44,688 bases of DNA, taken from positions 1-44,688 of the forward strand of contig NZ_QEOL01000041.1 in the NCBI RefSeq assembly GCF_003096715.1, written 5' to 3'. The notes under the pieces are model-generated. The model saw only the letters and a program-made list of their open reading frames with translations. It made no database searches and was not told the origin of the DNA. The translations under genes were made by a program, and so were the position numbers. This DNA comes from Paraburkholderia silvatlantica. Its GTDB lineage: Bacteria; Pseudomonadota; Gammaproteobacteria; Burkholderiales; Burkholderiaceae. Positions 16,594 through 24,876 of the stretch are shown piece by piece. The stretch's first letter is position 1, and every line of letters begins with the position of its first letter.

Positions 16594-17133
16594 TCAGTTT
16601 CTGAACGGGAACTTGAAGCCGGCGAGCAGTGCCTTTGCTTCTTCGTCGGTCTTCGCAGTCGTCGTGATGCTGATGTTCAGCCCACGCAGCGCGTCGATCT
16701 TGTCGTAGTCGATTTCGGGGAAAATGATCTGCTCTTTCACACCGATGTTGTAGTTACCACGGCCGTCGAACGCCTTGCCCGACACGCCGCGGAAGTCGCG
16801 CACGCGGGGCAGCGCAACCGTCACGAAACGGTCGAGGAATTCGTACATGGCCTGGCCACGCAACGTGACCATCGTGCCGATCGGGTAGCCTTCACGGATC
16901 TTGAAGCCGGCGATTGCCTTGCGCGACTTCGTGATGACCGGCTTCTGGCCGGCGATCTTCGTGAGGTCGCCAACGGCGTGCTCGAGGACCTTCTTGTCAG
17001 CGACGGCTTCACCGACACCCATGTTCAGGGTGATCTTGGTGAGGCGCGGCACTTCCATGATCGACTTGTAACCGAACTTCTCGATCAGGCCAGGAACGAC
17101 CTTCTCTTTATAAAATTCTTGCAAACGTGCCAT
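16594..17133 (-). CDS. rplE: 50S ribosomal protein L5
   Basis: 179-residue L5, a 5S rRNA-binding protein of the central protuberance that forms bridge B1b with S13. Diagnostic motifs are ITLNMGVGEAVADKK (near 35) and FPEIDYDKIDALRGLNISI toward the C-terminus. In E. coli the S8 operator overlaps the beginning of this gene. Follows rplX by 16 bp. Confidence 0.98.
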   Translation of the reverse strand: MARLQEFYKEKVVPGLIEKFGYKSIMEVPRLTKITLNMGVGEAVADKKVLEHAVGDLTKIAGQKPVITKSRKAIAGFKIREGYPIGTMVTLRGQAMYEFLDRFVTVALPRVRDFRGVSGKAFDGRGNYNIGVKEQIIFPEIDYDKIDALRGLNISITTTAKTDEEAKALLAGFKFPFRN

Positions 17134-17149
17134 TTTTTACTCCGCAGCG

Positions 17150-17458
17150 TCAGGCGCTCAGGACAGCACCGGTCGTCTTCAGGAAACGAACCTTCTTGTC
17201 CCCTTCGACCTTGATGCCTACGCGCGACGGCTTGCCGTTCGCGTCGACCAGTGCGACGTTCGAGATAGCCAGCGGCATTGCCTTGGCTTCCACGCCACCC
17301 GTCGTACCCTTCATGGGGTTCGGCTTCACATGCTTCTTGGCAATGTTGATGCCTTCGACGGTCACGCGCTCTTCGCCCACGGCCAGCACGACACCGCGCT
17401 TGCCCTTGTCTTTGCCGGTGATGACGATGACTTCGTCACCCTTGCGAATCTTGTTCAT
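17150..17458 (-). CDS. rplX: 50S ribosomal protein L24
   Basis: 102-residue L24, an assembly-initiator protein of the large subunit located near the tunnel exit. It has a KOW motif at the N-terminus (KGDEVIVITGKDKGKRGVVL, residues 6-25). Follows rplN by 9 bp and precedes rplE by 16 bp. Confidence 0.98.
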   Translation of the reverse strand: MNKIRKGDEVIVITGKDKGKRGVVLAVGEERVTVEGINIAKKHVKPNPMKGTTGGVEAKAMPLAISNVALVDANGKPSRVGIKVEGDKKVRFLKTTGAVLSA

Positions 17459-17467
17459 CGCGACTCC

Positions 17468-17836
17468 TTACAGCACTTCCGGCGCCAGCGAAACGATCTT
17501 CATGAATCGTTCGCTACGCAGCTCACGCGTGACCGGCCCGAAGATACGGGTGCCGATCGGCTCAAGCTTGGTATTCAAAAGCACGGCGGCGTTGCCATCG
17601 AACTTGATCAGCGAGCCGTCTTGACGGCGCACGCCCTTCGCGGTGCGAACCACAACAGCGTTGTAGATTTCGCCCTTCTTCACGCGCCCACGCGGCGTTG
17701 CTTCCTTGACGCTCACCTTGATGATGTCGCCAATGCTGGCATAACGACGCTTCGAGCCGCCGAGCACCTTGATGCACAGGACTTCACGTGCACCCGTGTT
17801 GTCGGCCACTTCAAGCCGAGTTTCGGTCTGGATCAT
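17468..17836 (-). CDS. rplN: 50S ribosomal protein L14
   Basis: 122-residue L14, on the subunit interface where it forms bridges B5/B8 and is the docking site of the RsfS silencing factor. Diagnostic: MIQTETRLEVADNTGAREV and the C-terminal ELRSERFMKIVSLAPEVL. It is the first gene of the spc operon; its own promoter-like sequence lies about 250 bp upstream, leaving a long untranslated leader. Confidence 0.98.
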   Translation of the reverse strand: MIQTETRLEVADNTGAREVLCIKVLGGSKRRYASIGDIIKVSVKEATPRGRVKKGEIYNAVVVRTAKGVRRQDGSLIKFDGNAAVLLNTKLEPIGTRIFGPVTRELRSERFMKIVSLAPEVL

Positions 17837-18084
17837 GGTTTATCTTTCCCAACTTAATCCGGTTGCGCCACCATGGCACATCCGGTCAGTCTTGGTCCCG
17901 TCAGCCGCGCCGCCACTAGAACGACCGCTCAGCTGCTTGGGTAAGAACAGCAGCGACGGCAAACGAAACCGGCCATCGCATTCCGGTGAATCTTGCTAAC
18001 CCGGACTGGCGCCCGGATCTGCTTCCCCACCTACTTCCACTTGCCGCTTTGCCAACAGCAAGCCCATAAAGAGGGAAGACCGAG
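17837..18084 (-). promoter_or_regulatory. Long untranslated leader of the spc operon
   Basis: From the predicted start near 18078 to rplN there are about 240 nt with no credible gene. A purine-rich GGGAAAG precedes the ATG. Several CCGG-containing segments could pair with one another, but no known ribosomal-protein leader motif was recognised. Mutual control by S8, known at rplE in E. coli, does not need this leader. Confidence 0.35.
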
Positions 18085-18113
18085 ACTATAACTCGATAAT
18101 CTTGGTCTAGCAA
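18085..18113 (-). promoter_or_regulatory. Sigma-70 promoter of the spc operon
   Basis: Minus strand: -35 TTGCTA (18113-18108), 17-bp spacer, -10 TATAGT (18090-18085, 5/6 match). Lies just downstream of the hairpin that closes the S10 operon. Predicted start near 18078. Confidence 0.65.
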
Positions 18114-18143
18114 GCGAAATCTTTAGCGATTTCAATTACTTCG

Positions 18144-18172
18144 ACACCCCGGGAAGTGGCTCCCCGGGGTGT
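18144..18172 (-). terminator. Very stable hairpin closing the S10 operon (no T-tract)
   Basis: Beginning 11 bp after the rpsQ stop, two 13-base arms (18172-18160 and 18156-18144, core ACACCCCGGG) pair completely, with one G-U, around a 3-base loop. No T-run follows, so it may act with Rho, as an RNase barrier, or as a processing signal. Confidence 0.6.
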
Positions 18173-18182
18173 TGCGCCACTT

Positions 18183-18455
18183 TTAGATGACGCGTGCTGC
18201 TTCGATCAGCTTCGACACGGTCCAGGCCTTCGTCTTCGAGAGAGGACGGGTTTCCTGGATTTCCACGAGGTCGCCCTCGTTGTACGTGTTCGCTTCGTCG
18301 TGAGCGTGGTACTTCTTCGACTGCACGACGTACTTGCCGTAGATCGGGTGCTTGACGCGGCGCTCGACCAGGACGGTGACCGTCTTGTCCATCTTGTTGC
18401 TGACGACCTTGCCGACCAGCGTCCGCTTAAGCGAGGTTTTCACGCTTTCGTTCAT
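18183..18455 (-). CDS. rpsQ: 30S ribosomal protein S17
   Basis: 90-residue S17, an OB-fold primary binder of the 16S 5' domain. Diagnostic: LVGKVVSNKMDKTVTVLVER (12-31) and GDLVEIQETRPLSKTK. Its ATG overlaps the end of rpmC by 4 bp, indicating translational coupling. Last gene of the S10 operon. Confidence 0.98.
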   Translation of the reverse strand: MNESVKTSLKRTLVGKVVSNKMDKTVTVLVERRVKHPIYGKYVVQSKKYHAHDEANTYNEGDLVEIQETRPLSKTKAWTVSKLIEAARVI

Positions 18456-18646
18456 TTCTGGTTCGCCTTCTGAGTCAGGACGGTCCGCACACGTGCGATG
18501 TCGCGACGAACCTTCTTCAGCTGGCTCGTGTTCGTGAGCTGCTGGGTCGCGAGTTGCATGCGCAGGCCGAATTGCGCCTTCAAGAGGTCCGACAGCTCTT
18601 TGTCGAGCGCGGCCTTGTCTTTCTGAAGAAGTTCAGATGCCTTCAT
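18452..18646 (-). CDS. rpmC: 50S ribosomal protein L29
   Basis: 64-residue L29, a two-helix protein at the tunnel exit that helps form the docking site for trigger factor and SRP. Starts MKASELLQKDKAALDKEL. The ATG at 18646 has GGAG six bases upstream; a TTG codon directly before it is unlikely to be the start. Overlaps rpsQ by 4 bp. Confidence 0.97.
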   Translation of the reverse strand: MKASELLQKDKAALDKELSDLLKAQFGLRMQLATQQLTNTSQLKKVRRDIARVRTVLTQKANQK

Positions 18647-18656
18647 CAATCACTCC

Positions 18657-19073
18657 TTAGGCGCCGAGCTGGCGAACCATGAAGACCGTCTTCAGCGGCA
18701 GCTTGGCTGCAGCCAGACGGAAGGCTTCACGGGCCAGTTCTTCGGACACACCATCCATTTCATACAGCATCTTGCCCGGCTGAATCTCGGCGACGTAGTA
18801 CTCAGGGTTACCCTTACCGTTACCCATACGCACTTCCGCCGGCTTTTGCGAGATCGGCTTGTCCGGGAAGATACGGATCCAGATGCGGCCGCCACGCTTG
18901 ATGTGACGCGTCATTGCACGACGCGCCGCTTCAATCTGACGCGCGGTCAGGCGACCACGACCGATAGCCTTCAGACCATATTCACCGAACGAAACGGCGT
19001 TGCCGCGCGTTGCGATACCGGTGTTACGACCCTTCTGCTCTTTGCGATACTTCCTGCGTTTCGGTTGCAGCAT
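18657..19073 (-). CDS. rplP: 50S ribosomal protein L16
   Basis: 138-residue L16, which contacts A- and P-site tRNA elbows and is needed for late 50S maturation. Diagnostic: MLQPKRRKYRKEQKGR and GRIWIRIFPDKPISQKPAE near the middle. It begins 2 bp after the rpsC stop, so translation is probably coupled. Confidence 0.98.
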   Translation of the reverse strand: MLQPKRRKYRKEQKGRNTGIATRGNAVSFGEYGLKAIGRGRLTARQIEAARRAMTRHIKRGGRIWIRIFPDKPISQKPAEVRMGNGKGNPEYYVAEIQPGKMLYEMDGVSEELAREAFRLAAAKLPLKTVFMVRQLGA

Positions 19074-19075
19074 CG

Positions 19076-19870
19076 TTATTCTCCACTCTTGCCGTCACCG
19101 CCGGCGGCGCCACGGCGCGGTGCGCCACGACGGGCGCCCGGTGCGCCTTCGCCATCACGGCGCGGACGACGATCGCCCGGGCGCGCGTTGCGGCGCGGAC
19201 GCTTTTCTTCGGCGACTTCTTCCACCACCGGTGCGTCGTTGCGGCCGAGCGTGTCGCCCTTGTAGACCCAAACCTTCACGCCGATGATGCCGTACGTCGT
19301 CTTCGCTTCCGAGGTTGCATAGTCGATGTCGGCACGCAGCGTGTGAAGCGGCACTCGACCTTCGCGGTACCACTCGGTACGTGCGATTTCGATACCGTTC
19401 AGACGGCCGGCGCTCATGATCTTGATGCCCTGGGCACCCAGACGCATTGCGTTCTGCATCGCGCGCTTCATTGCGCGACGGAACATGATGCGGCGCTCGA
19501 GCTGCTGCGTGATCGAATCGGCGATCAGTTGAGCATCGGTTTCCGGCTTGCGGATTTCCTCGATGTTCACGTGAACCGGAACGCCCATGCGCTTCTGGAG
19601 TTCGGCCTTGAGGAGTTCGATGTCCTCGCCCTTCTTGCCGATCACCACACCCGGACGCGAGCTGTAAATCGTGATGCGAGCGTTCTTTGCCGGACGCTCG
19701 ATCACAACACGGCCCACCGAAGCGTTCTTCAGCTTCTTCTTCAGGTATTCACGAACACCGATGTCTTCCTTCAACATCGCCGCGAAATTGTTGTTGTTCG
19801 CGTACCAACGCGAAGCCCAATTGCGGCTGACGGCCAAACGGAAGCCAGTCGGATGAATTTTCTGTCCCAT
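19076..19870 (-). CDS. rpsC: 30S ribosomal protein S3
   Basis: 264-residue S3, part of the mRNA entry tunnel and helicase with S4 and S5. It contains a KH domain (around GVVIGKKGEDIELLKAEL, residues 74-91) and the conserved C-terminal S3 domain ending about residue 212. Beyond it a tail of about 43 residues (222-264) is rich in Arg, Gly, Pro and Ala and has low complexity; the E. coli protein ends at 233. The longer tail is common in Burkholderiaceae and probably disordered. Follows rplV by 11 bp. Confidence 0.98.
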   Translation of the reverse strand: MGQKIHPTGFRLAVSRNWASRWYANNNNFAAMLKEDIGVREYLKKKLKNASVGRVVIERPAKNARITIYSSRPGVVIGKKGEDIELLKAELQKRMGVPVHVNIEEIRKPETDAQLIADSITQQLERRIMFRRAMKRAMQNAMRLGAQGIKIMSAGRLNGIEIARTEWYREGRVPLHTLRADIDYATSEAKTTYGIIGVKVWVYKGDTLGRNDAPVVEEVAEEKRPRRNARPGDRRPRRDGEGAPGARRGAPRRGAAGGDGKSGE

Positions 19871-19881
19871 CGTATGGCTCC

Positions 19882-20211
19882 TTAATTCCCGACCGTCACA
19901 GTGATGTGACAGGATTGCTTCTCGATGCGGTTGCCGCGGCCCTTGGCGCGCGCGGTGAAACGCTTCAGCGAAGCTGCCTTGTCGACGTAGATGCTCTTGA
20001 TCTTGAGCTCGTCGATGTCGGCACCTTCGTTGTGTTCCGCGTTTGCGATCGCCGAGAGCACAACCTTTTTCACGATGCCAGCCGCTTTCTTCGGCGAGAA
20101 CGTCAGAACGTTCAGTGCCTTGTCGACCGGCAGACCGCGGATCTGGTCAGCCACAAGGCGCGTCTTCTGCGCCGAGATGCGGGCACCGCGATGAATTGCC
20201 TTCACTTCCAT
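19882..20211 (-). CDS. rplV: 50S ribosomal protein L22
   Basis: 109-residue L22, whose long beta-hairpin lines the exit tunnel near the constriction and affects macrolide sensitivity. The hairpin region [20 protein letters not shown] (85-104) shows no deletion or duplication of the kind linked to macrolide resistance. Follows rpsS by 12 bp. Confidence 0.98.
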
Positions 20212-20223
20212 CTTGATTGCCCC

Positions 20224-20499
20224 TTATTTCTTGGCCTTCTTGTCGGCCGCGTGACCCTTGAACGTACGGGTCAGTGCGAACTCGCCAAGCTTGTGGCCGA
20301 CCATGTTTTCCGTGACATACACCGGAACGTGTTGACGGCCGTTGTGCACGGCGATCGTCAGGCCGATGAAGTCCGGCAGGATCGTCGAGCGACGCGACCA
20401 GGTCTTGATCGGTTTCTTGTCACGCGATGCTGCAGCCGCCTCAACCTTCTTCAGCAAATGGGCGTCGCAGAACGGACCTTTCTTGATAGAACGTGCCAT
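20224..20499 (-). CDS. rpsS: 30S ribosomal protein S19
   Basis: 91-residue S19 of the 30S head, forming a complex with S13 and bridge B1a. Diagnostic: MARSIKKGPFCDAHLLKKVE and GHKLGEFALTRTFKGH. Follows rplB by 10 bp. Confidence 0.98.
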   Translation of the reverse strand: MARSIKKGPFCDAHLLKKVEAAAASRDKKPIKTWSRRSTILPDFIGLTIAVHNGRQHVPVYVTENMVGHKLGEFALTRTFKGHAADKKAKK

Positions 20500-20509
20500 T
20501 GCCTACTCC

Positions 20510-21337
20510 TTAACGCTTGTGACGGCGCTGGACGATCATGCTCGTCGTGCGCTTGTTGCTGCGGGTGCGATAGCCCTTGGTCGGCGTGCCCCACGGGCTC
20601 ACCGGGTCGCGACCTGCAGCCGTGCGGCCTTCACCACCACCGTGCGGGTGATCGATCGGGTTCATTGCAACACCACGGACCGTCGGGCGGATACCGCGCC
20701 AGCGGTTCGCGCCAGCCTTACCGATTTGACGGAGGCTGTGCTCTTCGTTGCCGACTTCACCGATCGTCGCGCGGCATTCGACGTGCACGCGGCGGATTTC
20801 GCCCGAACGCAGACGAACCTGCGCGTAGACGCCTTCACGTGCCAGCAGCATTGCCGACGTACCGGCCGAACGCGCCATTTGCGCGCCCTTGCCCGGCAGC
20901 ATTTCGATGCAGTGGATCGTCGTACCGACCGGAATATTGCGGATCGGCAGCGTGTTGCCTGCACGGATCGGCGCTTCCGAACCCGACATCAGCTGCGCGC
21001 CAACCGTCACGCCCTTCGGCGCGATGATGTAGCGGCGCTCGCCGTCTGCGTAAAGAACCAGCGCAATGTTCGCGCTACGGTTCGGGTCATACTCGAGACG
21101 CTCCACCTTCGCGGGGATGCCGTCCTTCGTACGACGGAAATCGATCACGCGGTAGTGCTGCTTGTGACCGCCACCCTGATGACGCGTCGTGATGCGGCCG
21201 TTGTTGTTACGACCAGCCTTCGAGGACTTCTTTTCGAGCAGCGCTGCAAACGGCGCACCCTTGTGGAGGTCCTTGTTGACGATCTTGACCATCGCGCGGC
21301 GACCCGGCGAGGTCGGCTTAACTTTCACGATTGCCAT
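20510..21337 (-). CDS. rplB: 50S ribosomal protein L2
   Basis: 275-residue L2, one of the most conserved large-subunit proteins, needed for subunit association and peptidyl-transferase centre structure. The motif RGVAMNPIDHPHGGGEGR includes the conserved histidine near residue 230 implicated in activity. Its end (TSMIVQRRHKR) is typical. Begins 2 bp after rplW. Confidence 0.98.
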   Translation of the reverse strand: MAIVKVKPTSPGRRAMVKIVNKDLHKGAPFAALLEKKSSKAGRNNNGRITTRHQGGGHKQHYRVIDFRRTKDGIPAKVERLEYDPNRSANIALVLYADGERRYIIAPKGVTVGAQLMSGSEAPIRAGNTLPIRNIPVGTTIHCIEMLPGKGAQMARSAGTSAMLLAREGVYAQVRLRSGEIRRVHVECRATIGEVGNEEHSLRQIGKAGANRWRGIRPTVRGVAMNPIDHPHGGGEGRTAAGRDPVSPWGTPTKGYRTRSNKRTTSMIVQRRHKR

Positions 21338-21339
21338 GA

Positions 21340-21654
21340 TTACTTGGCCTCCGCTTCAAAGTTGATTTCCTGGCCGGGCTTCAGGCAGACATACGCCTTC
21401 TTCACGTCCTTGCGCTTGCCGTTGAAGCGGCCAAAGCGCTTGGCTTTGCCCTTCTGGACCAGCACGTTGACGGACTCGACTTCCACCTTGAACAGCAGCT
21501 CGACAGCAGCCTTGACTTCCTGCTTGTTCGCGTCCGGCGCGACTTCGAAGACGACTTGTTCGTTCTTCTCCGCAACCAGCGTCGCCTTTTCGGAGATCAC
21601 CGGTGCGAGCAGGACCTGCATCAAACGATGATCGTTCTTGCGAATCTCGCTCAT
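21340..21654 (-). CDS. rplW: 50S ribosomal protein L23
   Basis: 104-residue L23 at the tunnel exit, the main docking site of trigger factor and SRP. Core: VLLAPVISEKATLVAEKNEQ and the extended loop GKAKRFGRFNGKRKDVKKAY. Overlaps the end of rplD by 4 bp and is followed after 2 bp by rplB, so translation is tightly coupled. Confidence 0.98.
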   Translation of the reverse strand: MSEIRKNDHRLMQVLLAPVISEKATLVAEKNEQVVFEVAPDANKQEVKAAVELLFKVEVESVNVLVQKGKAKRFGRFNGKRKDVKKAYVCLKPGQEINFEAEAK

Positions 21655-22271
21655 GACAGCAACTCCTCGATCTGGGCGACCGCTGCCTTCGTGATCAGGA
21701 TCTTCTTGAAGTAGATCAGCGAGAGCGGGTCGGCAAAACGCGGCTCAACGACTGCCACGTGGGGCAGGTTGCGCGACGCGAGATACAGGTTCTCGTCGAC
21801 CGTGTCGGTGATGACCAGCACGGATTCGAGACCCATGGCCTTGAACTTTTCGGCCAGCAGCTTCGTCTTCGGCGCTTCGAGCGAGAGCTCTTCGACGACC
21901 GAGATACGGCCTTCGCGGGCCAGCTGCGAGAAGATCGAGCAGAGACCTGCGCGATGCATCTTCTTGTTGACCTTGTGCGAGAAGTTTTCTTCCGGCGAAT
22001 TCGGGAAGATGCGACCACCGCCGCGCCACAGCGGGCTCGACGACATACCGGCACGAGCGCGGCCCGTACCCTTCTGACGCCACGGCTTCTTGGTGGTGTG
22101 CTTGACCTGTTCGCGGTCCTTCTGCGCGCGGTTACCGCTGCGCGCGTTCGCCTGGTAGGCGATAACGATCTGGTGGATCAGCGCTTCGTTGTAGTCACGG
22201 CCGAACACGACGTCCGACGCGTTGACAGCTGCGCCTTCCTGACCATTAGCGTTCAGGAGCTTCAGTTCCAT
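21651..22271 (-). CDS. rplD: 50S ribosomal protein L4
   Basis: 206-residue L4, an early assembly protein whose loop lines the exit tunnel. The loop KKPWRQKGTGRARAGMSSSP (66-85) contains the KGTGRAR segment where erythromycin-resistance changes map, and it reads wild-type. In E. coli L4 also represses the S10 operon. Its ATG overlaps the rplC stop (TAATG) by one base. Confidence 0.98.
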   Translation of the reverse strand: MELKLLNANGQEGAAVNASDVVFGRDYNEALIHQIVIAYQANARSGNRAQKDREQVKHTTKKPWRQKGTGRARAGMSSSPLWRGGGRIFPNSPEENFSHKVNKKMHRAGLCSIFSQLAREGRISVVEELSLEAPKTKLLAEKFKAMGLESVLVITDTVDENLYLASRNLPHVAVVEPRFADPLSLIYFKKILITKAAVAQIEELLS

Positions 22272-22930
22272 TATTGCGCTCCTTTCTTGGCGCGCGCCTT
22301 GACGGCGGGCGTCACGAAAACCTTGCCGCCCTTTGCACCCGGCACGGCACCCTTGACCAGCAGCAGCTTGCGCTCTGCGTCGATACGGGCGATTTCGAGG
22401 TTTTGCACCGTCACGGTTTCGTCACCCATGTGACCGGTCATGCGCTTGCCCGGGAACACGCGACCCGGATCCTGCGCCATACCGATCGAGCCCGGCACAT
22501 TGTGCGAGCGCGAGTTACCGTGCGAAGCACGACCCGAAGCGAAGTTGTAACGCTTGATGGTACCGGCGTAGCCCTTACCGATCGAGGTGCCTTGCACGTC
22601 GATCTTCTGGCCTTCTTCGAAGAGTTCCACACCGATCACGGCGCCAGCGGACAGTTCGGCGGCCTTAGCGGCGTCGATCTGGAATTCCTTGAGGATTTCA
22701 CCGGCTTGAACGCCAGCTTTGGCGAGATGACCTGCGAGCGGCTTCGTCACGCGCGATGCGCGGCGAGTACCGAAAGCAACCTGCACGGCCGTGTAGCCGT
22801 CGGTTTCAACAGTCTTGATCTGCGTCACGCGGTTGTCGGACACGTCCAGCACGGTCACGGGAATCGAATCCCCTTCGGCCGTGAAGATACGGGTCATGCC
22901 AACCTTGCGACCTACGAGTCCAAGGCTCAT
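22271..22930 (-). CDS. rplC: 50S ribosomal protein L3
   Basis: 219-residue L3, one of the two assembly initiators of the 50S subunit. It carries the loop reaching the peptidyl-transferase centre; the glutamine in GSIGMAQDPGRVFPGKRM is the site methylated by PrmB in E. coli. The ATG at 22930 has GGAGA five bases upstream; an ATG four codons earlier overlaps that site and is not used. A promoter-like sequence and a small hairpin precede it in the 211-bp gap after rpsJ. Confidence 0.98.
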   Translation of the reverse strand: MSLGLVGRKVGMTRIFTAEGDSIPVTVLDVSDNRVTQIKTVETDGYTAVQVAFGTRRASRVTKPLAGHLAKAGVQAGEILKEFQIDAAKAAELSAGAVIGVELFEEGQKIDVQGTSIGKGYAGTIKRYNFASGRASHGNSRSHNVPGSIGMAQDPGRVFPGKRMTGHMGDETVTVQNLEIARIDAERKLLLVKGAVPGAKGGKVFVTPAVKARAKKGAQ

Positions 22931-22943
22931 CGTTTTCTCCATT

Positions 22944-22963
22944 CCCGACTGCGATTGGTCGGG
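22944..22963 (-). promoter_or_regulatory. Hairpin just upstream of the rplC ribosome-binding site
   Basis: Minus strand CCCGAC (22963-22958), 8-base loop, GTCGGG (22949-22944), ending about five bases before the GGAGA ribosome-binding site of rplC. Its place suits translational control of the S10 operon, for instance by L4, but no known operator was recognised. Confidence 0.3.
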
Positions 22964-23062
22964 GCTAATTTACAAAGTACCGGCATGTTTTCGAGGCGCT
23001 TTTGACAGACGGGCTCGAAAGGGACACACCGATTTTTTGCGCAAACGCGCGAAAAGACGTCA

Positions 23063-23091
23063 AGTATAACGTCCTTCCTCGTTTTCCGCAA
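23063..23091 (-). promoter_or_regulatory. Sigma-70 promoter between rpsJ and rplC
   Basis: Minus strand: -35 TTGCGG (23091-23086, 3/6), 17-bp spacer, -10 TATACT (23068-23063, 5/6). Predicted start near 23056, giving a leader of about 125 nt for rplC. It would let rplC and the later S10 genes be transcribed apart from str and rpsJ. Confidence 0.55.
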
Positions 23092-23141
23092 GCAATCAAA
23101 GACTTAGCGCCACCCGAAGATTCCGGCGGCGCTCGAGACTC

Positions 23142-23453
23142 TTACTGCAGCTTGATTTCGACGTCCACGCCAGCCGGGAGGTCCAGCTTCATCAGCGCGT
23201 CAACGGTCTTGTCCGTCGGGTCGACGATGTCCATCAGGCGCAGGTGCGTACGGATTTCGAGCTGGTCGCGCGACGTCTTGTTGACGTGCGGCGAACGCAG
23301 GATGTCGAAACGCTGGATACGCGTCGGCAGCGGCACCGGACCGCGGACGATTGCGCCCGTGCGCTTCGCCGTATCGACGATTTCAGCAGCCGACTGGTCG
23401 ATCAGACGGTAGTCGAAAGCCTTCAGACGGATACGGATTTTTTGGTTCTGCAT
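23142..23453 (-). CDS. rpsJ: 30S ribosomal protein S10 (NusE)
   Basis: 103-residue S10, a 30S head protein that also acts as transcription factor NusE, bridging NusB and NusG in antitermination complexes. Starts MQNQKIRIRLKAFDYRLID; the 25 codons open upstream run through the intergenic hairpin and are not used. It lies 137 bp after tuf and 211 bp before rplC, so it may be transcribed mainly as the tail of the str operon. Confidence 0.98.
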   Translation of the reverse strand: MQNQKIRIRLKAFDYRLIDQSAAEIVDTAKRTGAIVRGPVPLPTRIQRFDILRSPHVNKTSRDQLEIRTHLRLMDIVDPTDKTVDALMKLDLPAGVDVEIKLQ

Positions 23454-23511
23454 GACGATTCCTTGAAAAGAGCGAGGCGGACTTGCGCCGCCAGACGATA
23501 TAAAGAGCGCA

Positions 23512-23546
23512 GGACCACCCCGCGGCAAGGCGCCGCGAGGTGGTCC
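23512..23546 (-). other. 15-bp hairpin between tuf and rpsJ
   Basis: The two 15-base arms (23546-23532 and 23526-23512; outer part GGACCACC) pair fully on the minus-strand RNA, with one G-U, around a 5-base loop. It starts 44 bp after the tuf stop and has no T-tract. Probable roles are 3'-end stabilisation, processing or partial termination at the str/S10 border. Confidence 0.6.
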
Positions 23547-23590
23547 CTGGGTACATCAACTGCTACAGCAAGCCGGGTATTCTACCCGAT

Positions 23591-24781
<1,191 letters not shown>

Positions 24782-24825
24782 GTTTCTCTTCTTTCAAAAA
24801 AGTGGTGAATCGGTGACTGTGCTAC

Positions 24826-24851
24826 GCGGACCCGGCCCATGCCGGGTCCGC
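24826..24851 (-). other. 11-bp hairpin between fusA and tuf
   Basis: Perfect 11-bp stem GCGGACCCGGC / GCCGGGTCCGC with a 4-base loop, centred 25-50 bp after the fusA stop, with no T-run behind it. Likely an RNA processing or stabilising element that lets tuf mRNA accumulate above fusA mRNA. Confidence 0.6.
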
Positions 24852-24876
24852 TGCGTGCTCAAATGAGCGCCGATGC

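Noticed and set aside
17916..18113. 65-codon minus-strand frame in the spc leader
   Set aside because: Its ATG lies within the -35 box of the predicted promoter, so the start would not be transcribed from it; composition is not protein-like.
23454..23528. Upstream in-frame extension of rpsJ
   Set aside because: It would read through the intergenic hairpin and precedes a diagnostic S10 N-terminus with normal length.
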